Positions 56,708 to 64,000 of a DNA stretch of 64,000 nucleotides are shown here, one piece after another; positions within the stretch are counted from its first letter, which is position 1; every line of letters begins with the position of its first letter. This stretch comes from Firmicutes bacterium CAG:145 (GTDB lineage Bacteria; Bacillota; Clostridia; Peptostreptococcales; Anaerovoracaceae), in the NCBI GenBank assembly GCA_000435715.1, contig FR882601.1, forward strand, positions 26,454 through 90,453, given 5' to 3'. Under the pieces are notes generated by a model. That model was not told the origin of the DNA, ran no database searches, and saw only the letters and a program-made list of their open reading frames with translations. A program made the translations under genes and the position numbers.

Positions 56708-57946
56708 ATGAAAACAGCTATTCTTACAGTAGGGACGGAAATACTCTTCGGACAGATAGTCAATACCAATGCTGCGTATCTGTCCAGAGAACTTAATAAT
56801 CTCGGGTTTGACGTGATGTATCATTACAGCGTGGGAGACAACCCCAAAAGGTTTTTGGAACTTATACATCTGGCCTTCAGAGACTGTGACATGATAATAA
56901 CGACAGGAGGCCTCGGACCGACTCAGGATGATCTCACAAAAGAGACTATTGCAAAGGCCATGGGAGAACGTATCGTGGTCAGCGATATGGCTATGGAAGC
57001 TTTAAAGAGCCATTACAGAAAATCCGAGAGACCTATGACCGAAAACAATCTGAAACAGGCCTATATGCCTGAAAGCGCCGAAGTTCTTCCCAACGATCAG
57101 GGAACGGCTCCCGGATTTTGGCTTGAGAAAGACGGCAAGATCATAGTCTCCATGCCGGGACCTCCCCGGGAGATGACAAATATGTTTTCCAAGGAGGTCA
57201 TGCCTCGGCTCAGGAGCTTGCAGGACAGCGTGATTCATTATAGAATACTCAGAACTTTCGGTCTCGGAGAGTCAAAGATGGAGACGGTACTTCTTCCTCT
57301 GATAGATGAACAGACGGATCCAACCATAGCTACGTACGCTAAAGAGGGGGAGTGCAGCCTCAGGATAGCTTCAAAGAGAGCCACGCTCCAAGAAGCAAAG
57401 AAAGCTGTAGACGACATGAGCCAAAGAGTCATGGATATAATCGGAGAATACGTCTACAGTCAGGATAATGAAGACCTGAAAGATGTGGTGGGAAGGCTTC
57501 TTATCTCAAAAAATATAACTGTCTCCTGTGCAGAATCGTGTACAGGAGGGCTCTTCGCCGGAACGCTTACTGATATCCCTGGAATTTCCTGCGTATTTGA
57601 CAGAGGAATAGTCACGTACAGCAATAAGGCAAAGATGGAGGAACTGGGAGTTAAAGAAGACACCCTTGAAACTTTCGGAGCCGTAAGCAGTCAGACCGCA
57701 GCAGAGATGGCTGAGGGACTGGCGGAAAAGACGGGGTCAGATCTGTGCATTTCTGTCACGGGAATTGCCGGACCGGGCGGAGGAAGCCTCCAGAAGCCTG
57801 TGGGAACAGCTTATGTAGGCATACGATGGAAAGGGAACACTGAGATAATAAAAATCCAGCGTCGCAATGTCAATCGAAAATGGAACAGGAACTATGCCGT
57901 TCTCAGCATGCTTTATGAGATATATAAACGCATTTCTGCCATATAG
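56708..57946 (+). CDS. cinA: CinA-family protein
   Basis: This 412-residue protein has an N-terminal MoCF-like domain (ILTVGTEILFGQIVNTNAAY, TTGGLGPTQDDLTKE) and a C-terminal PncC-like amidase domain with CAESCTGGLFAG. The two halves cover ADP-ribose pyrophosphatase and NMN deamidase activity in characterised homologues. ATG 56708 has an AGGTG site. It precedes recA, as in many Firmicutes, but recA has its own promoters. Confidence 0.93.
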   Translation: MKTAILTVGTEILFGQIVNTNAAYLSRELNNLGFDVMYHYSVGDNPKRFLELIHLAFRDCDMIITTGGLGPTQDDLTKETIAKAMGERIVVSDMAMEALKSHYRKSERPMTENNLKQAYMPESAEVLPNDQGTAPGFWLEKDGKIIVSMPGPPREMTNMFSKEVMPRLRSLQDSVIHYRILRTFGLGESKMETVLLPLIDEQTDPTIATYAKEGECSLRIASKRATLQEAKKAVDDMSQRVMDIIGEYVYSQDNEDLKDVVGRLLISKNITVSCAESCTGGLFAGTLTDIPGISCVFDRGIVTYSNKAKMEELGVKEDTLETFGAVSSQTAAEMAEGLAEKTGSDLCISVTGIAGPGGGSLQKPVGTAYVGIRWKGNTEIIKIQRRNVNRKWNRNYAVLSMLYEIYKRISAI

Positions 57947-57949
57947 TGC

Positions 57950-57978
57950 TTGACAAATCTTTCTCGCGGAGATATTAT
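57950..57978 (+). promoter_or_regulatory. recA upstream promoter P1
   Basis: TTGACA (57950-57955) and TATTAT (57973-57978) are 17 bases apart. The element begins 4 bases after the cinA stop. Confidence 0.75.
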
Positions 57979-58016
57979 ATTTACATAAATTTCCATATTT
58001 AATTGCGAAATAACCC

Positions 58017-58045
58017 TTGACCCAGGGGGAAAAATATTGTATCAT
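58017..58045 (+). promoter_or_regulatory. recA proximal promoter P2
   Basis: TTGACC (58017-58022) and TATCAT (58040-58045) are 17 bases apart. The start would be near 58052, at the edge of the LexA box. Confidence 0.75.
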
Positions 58046-58052
58046 ACAAATA

Positions 58053-58066
58053 AGAACAAATGTTCG
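58053..58066. promoter_or_regulatory. LexA (DinR) box
   Basis: AGAACAAATGTTCG matches the Gram-positive consensus CGAAC-N4-GTTCG at all but the first base. It lies just after promoter P2 and before the recA ribosome binding site, so LexA would block P2 and may stop transcripts from P1. Confidence 0.85.
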
Positions 58067-58083
58067 ATGAAGGAGAGATAATT

Positions 58084-59208
58084 ATGGCTTCAGATAAGAC
58101 AGATAAGAAAGTCGAGAGAAAAGTGGACCAGAGCGAGAAAGACAAGGCCTTAGACGCGGCTCTGTCCCAGATACAAAAACAGTTTGGCAAAGGCGCCATA
58201 ATGAAGCTGGGCGACAAAGGAGCGCAGATGAACGTGGAAGCCATATCCACAGGCTCCATAAGCCTTGATGTAGCTACAGGCATAGGCGGCGTACCGAGAG
58301 GCAGAATCGTCGAGATATACGGACCGGAGTCATCAGGTAAGACAACGCTGACTTTACATATAGTAGCGGAGGCTCAGAAGAACGGCGGCAAGGCTGCTTT
58401 TATAGACGCCGAACATGCTCTTGACCCCGTATATGCGAAAAATCTGGGGGTGGATGTCGAAAACCTTTTAGTCTCACAGCCTGATACGGGCGAGCAGGCT
58501 CTGGAGATCTGCGACATGCTGGTGCGTAGCGGCGCATTGGACGTAGTCATAATCGACTCGGTAGCGGCGCTGGTTCCTAAGGCAGAGATTCAGGGAGAGA
58601 TGGGCGACGCACATGTAGGACTGCAGGCACGTCTGATGTCTCAGGCTCTCAGAAAGATAACCGGAAATATAAACAAGTCTAACACATGCGTCATATTCAT
58701 CAACCAGCTCAGAGAAAAAGTCGGCGTGATGTACGGAAGCCCTGAAGTGACTACAGGCGGACGAGCCTTAAAGTTCTATTCCTCCATGAGACTCGACGTC
58801 AGAAAGGTGGAGACTATCAAGGCCGGAGACAACGTGCTGGGTAACAGGACAAAGGTTAAAGTAGTCAAGAACAAGGTAGCTCCTCCGTTTAAACAGGCCG
58901 AATTTGACATCATGTACGGCGAAGGTATTTCCAAAGAAGGCGATATCCTCGATTCTGCGGTCAATGCCAAGATACTGGATAAGGCAGGCTCATGGTACAG
59001 CTACAACGGCGAGAGGATAGGACAGGGACGTGAGAATATCAAGGTATACTTTAAAGATCATCCTGAGATCGTAGATGAGATAGAAAAGAAGATCATAGCG
59101 CAGCTTAAGAGCGACGGCGAAGCTGAGAAGGAACCTGAAGTTTCCGAAGAGGAGTTTTCAGAGATCATGGATATGATAATCGATGAGGACGGAGTAGTCA
59201 TAGAATAA
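58084..59208 (+). CDS. recA: Recombinase RecA
   Basis: This 374-residue protein has Walker [10 protein letters not shown] (residues 80-88), [14 protein letters not shown] (Walker B) and [11 protein letters not shown]. It drives homologous recombination and activates LexA self-cleavage. The start is ATG 58084 after GAAGGAG, not the in-frame ATG 58060, which lies inside the LexA box. A C-terminal acidic tail is normal. A terminator follows. Confidence 0.98.
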   Translation: MASDKTDKKVERKVDQSEKDKALDAALSQIQKQFGKGAIMKLGDKGAQMNVEAISTGSISLDVATGIGGVPRGRIVEIYGPESSGKTTLTLHIVAEAQKNGGKAAFIDAEHALDPVYAKNLGVDVENLLVSQPDTGEQALEICDMLVRSGALDVVIIDSVAALVPKAEIQGEMGDAHVGLQARLMSQALRKITGNINKSNTCVIFINQLREKVGVMYGSPEVTTGGRALKFYSSMRLDVRKVETIKAGDNVLGNRTKVKVVKNKVAPPFKQAEFDIMYGEGISKEGDILDSAVNAKILDKAGSWYSYNGERIGQGRENIKVYFKDHPEIVDEIEKKIIAQLKSDGEAEKEPEVSEEEFSEIMDMIIDEDGVVIE

Positions 59209-59218
59209 ATTTAAGGGA

Positions 59219-59250
59219 AGATGCCCCGGATAAGAGGCGTCTTCTTTTTA
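59219..59250 (+). terminator. Terminator after recA
   Basis: AGATGCC (59219-59225) pairs with GGCGTCT (59236-59242) with one G-U, followed by TCTTTTTA. Confidence 0.85.
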
Positions 59251-59511
59251 TTTTACCTTAAGAGAGGGTTAAAGATGTTTACGGGACTTTTCAGGGCAAA
59301 ATTGAAAATGAACAGCAGTAAGATGCTATTTGCCGCCGCAAGATGACCAAAAACTCCAGCAGCTGAATCCACATATAAACGCAAAATAAAATGTAAATTT
59401 ATGTTAAAACGTTTATAAAAGTATAAAATAAATAAACCATGTCCTTTCGTAAACGGGGAAATAAACAGTTATTCTTTATAATCTAATAATTAACGAAAGG
59501 AGGAAACGTTT

Positions 59512-60900
59512 ATGGATAACGAAAAACGTTTGGAATCATTGACTACCGAAAAAACGGAATTTAAACGAGAAATCGGAGTTTTTGGCGGAGTCAGCATTAT
59601 CGGAGGTATCATGATCGGTTCCGGCATCTTCTATCTCGGTTCTTACGTACTTGAAAGAACCGGTATGGACAGCGGACTGGCGCTGGTATGCTGGATCTTG
59701 GCAGGCCTTATTTCACTGTTCGGAGGCCTTTGCTATGCAGAACTTGGAACAGCTATGCCTAAAGCCGGAGGTCGTCTTGTCTATCTCGACGAAGCTTTTC
59801 ATCCTGTAGTAGGATTTATGGCAGGCTTTACCGACTGGCTGATCGGAGGACCCGGCTCTATCGCTGCGGTTTCCATAGCTCTCATGACAGTATTTCAGCC
59901 TTATTTCGGGCTCAGCGATTTTGGAGTAAAGGCGGCGGCTATCGTTCTCATCGTAGCGGCGACCTTATACAACCTTGTAGGGGTAAAAGTTGCTTCTATC
60001 ATTCAGAACTTATCTATGGTCGCCAAGTTGGTGCCTGTCATGATAATACTCTTTGCTGCTATCTTTGTAGGCCGCGTCAGCCCTGATCTGTCCTTTGCAC
60101 AGGCAGGAGAATATGCTCAGAATAACGATACAAGCATCATATCTATGATCGCTATAGCAGTAGTTGCGGCTCTTTGGGCTTATGAAGGATGGACAAATCT
60201 GAACACAGTAGCAGAAGAAATCAAAAACCCAAAGAAGAACCTGCCTCTGGCGCTGATCATCGGTATAGGCGGAGTTACTGTAATTTATACTCTGTTCAAC
60301 TTTGCAATCATGAAGGTGCTTCCTCATGATGAGATAGTAAGCATGATAGAAAGCGGAGACTTATACTTGGGTACTGCCGTAGCCCATAAGGTACTGGGAA
60401 GCGCAGGAGCATTTGTAGTTACTGCAGGAATGGTTCTTGCAATGTTCGGTTCCATGAACGGAATGATTTTAGCTCAGCCGAGAATGTACTACGCCATGGC
60501 CGAAGAGGGACACTTCTTCAAATGCTTTGCTAAGATCCACCCTAAATATAAAGTGCCGTATGCGCCTATTATAGTGCAGGGAGTTCTTTCGGTCATCTTA
60601 GTACTTATCAGGAATCTGGATCAGCTCACCAACCTGGTAGTTGTCTCGGCTATGGTATTCAACGTACTTGTAGTACTTGCAGTTCCTATCCTGCGTAAAA
60701 AGTACCCTAATATCGAAAGACCTTATAAAGTCTGGTTCTATCCGGTATCTGTAATAATTACCGCCTTAATTTTCGCAGCTCTCGTAGTAAATTCGGCATT
60801 AGACGATCCTGTAGTAGGACTTACAGGTTTCGGAGTACCGGCATTTGGAGCTTTGGTATATTACATATTTGATATAAAGAACAAGAAGGCGAAGAAATAA
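59512..60900 (+). CDS. APC-family amino acid permease
   Basis: This 462-residue protein has twelve predicted spans. The opening GVFGGVSIIGGIMIGSGIFYLGS is the APC GSGIF motif, and AALWAYEGWTNLNTVAEEI is the conserved middle block, close to LAT-type (SLC7-like) exchangers. It likely imports or exchanges amino acids or amines. It forms an operon with the amidohydrolase that starts 1 base after it, suggesting uptake then hydrolysis of an N-acyl or amide compound. The 261 bases before it hold no clear gene. Confidence 0.9.
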   Translation: MDNEKRLESLTTEKTEFKREIGVFGGVSIIGGIMIGSGIFYLGSYVLERTGMDSGLALVCWILAGLISLFGGLCYAELGTAMPKAGGRLVYLDEAFHPVVGFMAGFTDWLIGGPGSIAAVSIALMTVFQPYFGLSDFGVKAAAIVLIVAATLYNLVGVKVASIIQNLSMVAKLVPVMIILFAAIFVGRVSPDLSFAQAGEYAQNNDTSIISMIAIAVVAALWAYEGWTNLNTVAEEIKNPKKNLPLALIIGIGGVTVIYTLFNFAIMKVLPHDEIVSMIESGDLYLGTAVAHKVLGSAGAFVVTAGMVLAMFGSMNGMILAQPRMYYAMAEEGHFFKCFAKIHPKYKVPYAPIIVQGVLSVILVLIRNLDQLTNLVVVSAMVFNVLVVLAVPILRKKYPNIERPYKVWFYPVSVIITALIFAALVVNSALDDPVVGLTGFGVPAFGALVYYIFDIKNKKAKK

Positions 60901-60901
60901 G

Positions 60902-62524
60902 ATGAAAACGATTCTACACAATGCTAAGGTTTATGTTGAAAAAGGATGTTACAAACAGGCCGTCCTGATAGACGACGGAGTCATCAGAAAAGTAGGCGCA
61001 GATGAAGAGATACTTGCTGCGGCCGACGAATTTACTCAGGTCATAGACTGTGAAGGAAAGACTCTGATTCCCGGACTCAACGACTCACATCTTCATTTTA
61101 TGCAGACAGGCGAGGTCATGAATCAGGCTAAGATAGACGGCGTCACTTCCATAGAAGAGATGATACAGATCTGCAGGGAATTTGCCGATACTCATCCGGA
61201 TCAAGTAAAAAAGGGACTTCACGCCATAGGATGGAATCAGGACCTTTTCGTCGGCAGCGATCGTATGCCTGACAGACACGATCTGGATAAGATAAGCACA
61301 GAATTTCCGATAGTGTTAGAGAGAGTATGCGGACATATCGTTTCTACTAATACTAAACTTATCGAAATGCTGGGTATAGACGGAAGTTCGCCTCAATTTC
61401 CCGACGGGGAATTTCTGATCGGAGAGGACGGCTATCCCAACGGTATATTCACTGCCAACGCGTGCAATATTGCCAAGGCGCTGATACCTGACTTTTCCAT
61501 GGAGGAGAGAAGAAGAATTCTGATCGAGACCATGAAAGACGCAGTATCATGCGGTATCACCAGTGTGCAGAGCAACGATGTCGGAACTACCTTCATGGAC
61601 GGACCAGCGGCGTTTGCTCTGCTCCATGATATATACGATAAGGGCGAGGCATTGATACGCTACAGGCATCAGGTGTGCTTCAACGACTTTTCTGCTTTTG
61701 AAGAATATCTTAAGGAAGGCGAATTTGCCAAAGGCAAATATGAAAGAGATTCCTGGCTGACTCTCGGACCTTTGAAACTGTTCAAGGACGGCAGCCTGGG
61801 AGCCAGGACTGCTCTCATGAGGAACGGCTATGAATCTGACAGGGAGAATCACGGACTGGAATGGATCAAACCGGAAGAGATGGAAAAATACTGTCAGCTT
61901 GCCAAAGAATACGGTCTGCAGGTGGTGACTCACGTCATAGGAGACGCCGCTGTAGAAAGAACCATAGACTGCTACGAGCATGCGTTTGTAGACGGCAAGA
62001 ACAAGCTAAGGCACGCTCTCATCCACTGCCAGATAACAGATGAGGCTCTTCTCGATCGTATAGCGGAAAAAGACATTCTGGTATTCGCTCAGCCTATATT
62101 TCTCGACTACGATATGAACATCGTAGAGGAATTATGCGGCAGTGAGCTAACTTCGACTTCCTATGCGTTCGGCTCGCTCTACAGAAAAGGAGCCCACGTA
62201 TCATACGGTACGGATTGCCCTGTAGAATATTACAATCCTTTTGAGAATATCTATATGGCAGTCACGAGAAAGAACAGAAAAGGACAGCCTGCGGGTGGAT
62301 TTTATCCTAAAGAATGTGTGGACGTGGAGACTGCGGTAGACGCATATACTTATGAGAGCGCTTACGCAGAATTCATGGAAGACCGCAAAGGAAGGATCAG
62401 AGAAGGATATTATGCAGACATGGTGCTCTTAGACCGGGATATCTTTACTGTGGATCCGATGGAGATCAAAGAAATAAAACCCGTCATGACCATGGTCGGC
62501 GGAAAGATCGTATACACAAAATAA
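60902..62524 (+). CDS. YtcJ-like metal-dependent amidohydrolase
   Basis: This 540-residue enzyme belongs to the amidohydrolase superfamily. The metal ligands are in LNDSHLHFM, later TTHVIGDAA (about residue 342) and FAQPIFLDYD, with YGTDCPVEYYNPF near 440. YtcJ-like proteins hydrolyse N-acyl or amide bonds of unknown substrates. It is co-transcribed with the APC permease, and a paralogue follows after a terminator. Confidence 0.88.
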   Translation: MKTILHNAKVYVEKGCYKQAVLIDDGVIRKVGADEEILAAADEFTQVIDCEGKTLIPGLNDSHLHFMQTGEVMNQAKIDGVTSIEEMIQICREFADTHPDQVKKGLHAIGWNQDLFVGSDRMPDRHDLDKISTEFPIVLERVCGHIVSTNTKLIEMLGIDGSSPQFPDGEFLIGEDGYPNGIFTANACNIAKALIPDFSMEERRRILIETMKDAVSCGITSVQSNDVGTTFMDGPAAFALLHDIYDKGEALIRYRHQVCFNDFSAFEEYLKEGEFAKGKYERDSWLTLGPLKLFKDGSLGARTALMRNGYESDRENHGLEWIKPEEMEKYCQLAKEYGLQVVTHVIGDAAVERTIDCYEHAFVDGKNKLRHALIHCQITDEALLDRIAEKDILVFAQPIFLDYDMNIVEELCGSELTSTSYAFGSLYRKGAHVSYGTDCPVEYYNPFENIYMAVTRKNRKGQPAGGFYPKECVDVETAVDAYTYESAYAEFMEDRKGRIREGYYADMVLLDRDIFTVDPMEIKEIKPVMTMVGGKIVYTK

Positions 62525-62534
62525 ATCTTTTTTG

Positions 62535-62577
62535 CTGCCGCTTCGGATTACAGCTTGTCCGGGCGGCAGTTTTTTTG
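62535..62577 (+). terminator. Terminator between the amidohydrolase genes
   Basis: CTGCCGC (62535-62541) and GCGGCAG (62563-62569) pair, with TTCGG/TCCGG pairing inside, followed by eight T. Confidence 0.9.
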
Positions 62578-62610
62578 TATTATAATATAAAGACGACAGA
62601 GGTAGTTTTT

Positions 62611-64000
62611 ATGAAAGAAAATACGATCATTATCAACGGAAAACTGATGACCATGGATGAAAAAGGGACGGCCGACTGGATGGTCATCGAAAGAAACCGT
62701 ATCTTAGAAGTAGGAACGGGAGACGGCTATAAAACTCATCTTACCAATAGATCAAAAGTGATAGACGCCAGAGGAGGAAGCGTCACTCCGGGATTCATCG
62801 ACAGCCATTTTCATGTGGTGATGACAGCCGTCAGCGACAGCTGGGTATCGCTGGAGGGCGTAAAAAATTACAGAGCGGCGGGCAAAAAATTAAAATCGGC
62901 ATATTCAGGAAAAAAAGGAGAGCTGATTATAGGAACCAAACTCGATCCTCAATATCTTGAAGAAGGCGAAATGCCGGGCAGAACGATTCTGGACAAATAC
63001 TGCAAAGACGCTCCTGTAGCCGTGTATTCTGCAGATTATAAAATTCTTGCTCTAAACACCTACGGCATCTTATATTTTAAAGTACCGTTCTCACTCAACG
63101 GAGTAGAGGTAGACGACAGCGGAATGCCTACCGGTATATTCACCGATCAGGCAGGAGCAGTGCTGGATAATAAGATCTTCAGCGCCATGACAGACGAAGA
63201 CCGCAAAAAAGCAGTAGACCGTCTCGTGCCGCAGCTGTTTGGCTTGGGGCTTACGACTGTAGCGGCCATGGAAGGAGGAAATATGTCCTCTTCCTTTGAC
63301 GAGAGTCCGGATGCTGAGTTTATATACAAGTACGGAGAAAATTACAAGATTGCGATGGAATTGTTCTATCAGACCACCGATATAAGATCAGTAATAGAAA
63401 AGGGACTTCACAGGATAGGGGGAGCGCTCTATGTGGACGGAACTATCGGAGGAAGGACTGCGGCTCTGTGCACAGATTATTCCGACGCCCCAGGAAAAAA
63501 GGGCATATACAGCATACCGCCTTCGCAGCTGAGAGAGCTCGTAGCGGAATGTTACAGAAATAATCTTCAGGTGGGCCTTGACGCCATTGGCGACGGCGCT
63601 ATAGAGGAGTGTCTAAAGGCTTTTGAATATGCGGAAGAGCGATATCCTGCCAGAAAGCTGAGAGGAAGAATAGAGCACGCAGAGATGATCACACAGTCCC
63701 AGATGCTGCGGGCGGAAAAACTCGGTGTCATACTTTCCATGCAGCCTACCTATGAGGGACTCTGGGGAGGAGCCGGAAAGATGTATCAGCACAGGCTGGG
63801 AGAAAGATATAAACAGACAAACGCTTTTCGCGAAATATTAGACTGCGGTATAGTCCTGTGCGGAGGCTCTGACAGCAATGTGACGGACCCAAATCCTATG
63901 TTGGGTATTCACTACGCAGTCAATCATCCTGTAAAAAGACACAGAATTACTGTGGAAGAAGCCATAAGGATGTATACTGCCAGCGGCGCATACGGCCTCT
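62611..64000 (+). CDS. YtcJ-like amidohydrolase, truncated by the window end
   Basis: The frame from ATG 62611 is open to the end of the window (463 codons), so the stop is outside. Metal-binding motifs are present: GFIDSHFHVVM near residue 55 and, later, RIEHAEM and CGGSDSNVTDPNP. It shares its fold with the gene just upstream but has diverged strongly in sequence. A TATAAT 20-30 bases upstream suggests its own promoter. The substrate is unknown. Confidence 0.88.
   Translation, partial: MKENTIIINGKLMTMDEKGTADWMVIERNRILEVGTGDGYKTHLTNRSKVIDARGGSVTPGFIDSHFHVVMTAVSDSWVSLEGVKNYRAAGKKLKSAYSGKKGELIIGTKLDPQYLEEGEMPGRTILDKYCKDAPVAVYSADYKILALNTYGILYFKVPFSLNGVEVDDSGMPTGIFTDQAGAVLDNKIFSAMTDEDRKKAVDRLVPQLFGLGLTTVAAMEGGNMSSSFDESPDAEFIYKYGENYKIAMELFYQTTDIRSVIEKGLHRIGGALYVDGTIGGRTAALCTDYSDAPGKKGIYSIPPSQLRELVAECYRNNLQVGLDAIGDGAIEECLKAFEYAEERYPARKLRGRIEHAEMITQSQMLRAEKLGVILSMQPTYEGLWGGAGKMYQHRLGERYKQTNAFREILDCGIVLCGGSDSNVTDPNPMLGIHYAVNHPVKRHRITVEEAIRMYTASGAYGL

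Noticed and set aside
59275..59346. 23-codon frame after recA with a GAGGG site
   Set aside because: Too short to judge and ending without any family feature; possibly a remnant.

Overview
The window looks like chromosomal DNA of an anaerobic, endospore-forming member of the Clostridia. It carries an alpha/beta-type small acid-soluble spore protein, the sporulation membrane protein YlbJ, SpoIIIE/FtsK, acetate kinase, a 2-hydroxyacyl-CoA dehydratase activase and a Bacillus-type LexA box before recA. ATA (Ile) and AGA (Arg) codons are very common. The placement near Family XIII/Anaerovoracaceae-type clostridia is a guess; the class level is better supported. Almost all long genes are on the + strand and many overlap by 4-17 bases. 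No insertion sequence, prophage or CRISPR array was seen.

Layout. 1-2.1 kb: gene-poor repeat-containing DNA, then a minus-strand EamA transporter and a YkgJ-like Cys-cluster protein. 2.3-6.6 kb: a 1419-residue CoA-dehydratase activase fusion. 6.8-8.1 kb: a small AT-rich patch with two frame-disrupted genes. 8.1-16.7 kb: YebC, a 6S-like RNA candidate, a formate/nitrite channel coupled to an OPT transporter, polA-coaE and a membrane-anchored solute-binding protein. 16.7-22.3 kb: tRNA-Leu(CAA), yajC, an AlkD-like protein, two GNATs (one frameshifted), Asp23 and recG. 22.3-28.4 kb: an SASP gene, then a B. subtilis ylb-like cluster (rsmD, coaD, coiled-coil protein, ylbJ, tmcAL, ackA, rpmF). 28.5-32.2 kb: DUF6110 protein, P-type metal ATPase and enolase.

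32.3-49.0 kb is the accessory heart of the window. It is a cell-surface polymer locus with an XRE repressor and three copies of a 15-bp palindrome (AACCTG-N3-CAGGTT type), an ABC-2 exporter pair, a TagB/TagF-like polymerase, a MobA-like nucleotidyltransferase, three ATP-grasp proteins, an opine-type dehydrogenase, a CapA-Mur ligase-LRR fusion, a D-Ala-D-Ala-ligase-like enzyme, a VanY-like carboxypeptidase with a stop at codon 3, and an LCP transferase. The enzymes suggest a teichoic-acid-like polymer that carries amino-acid or opine groups. This is inference, but the gene set and the trimodular fusion are unusual.

49.1-64.0 kb: dapA and asd (divergent), uppP, ftsK/spoIIIE-rimO-pgsA-cinA, recA with two promoters and a LexA box, then an APC permease with two YtcJ-like amidohydrolases, the last cut by the window end.

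Four genes appear damaged by a single base change each (about 7.18, 7.86, 18.27 and 46.64 kb). One of these, at a canonical A AAA AAG heptamer, could instead be programmed -1 frameshifting. Sequencing error cannot be excluded from sequence alone.
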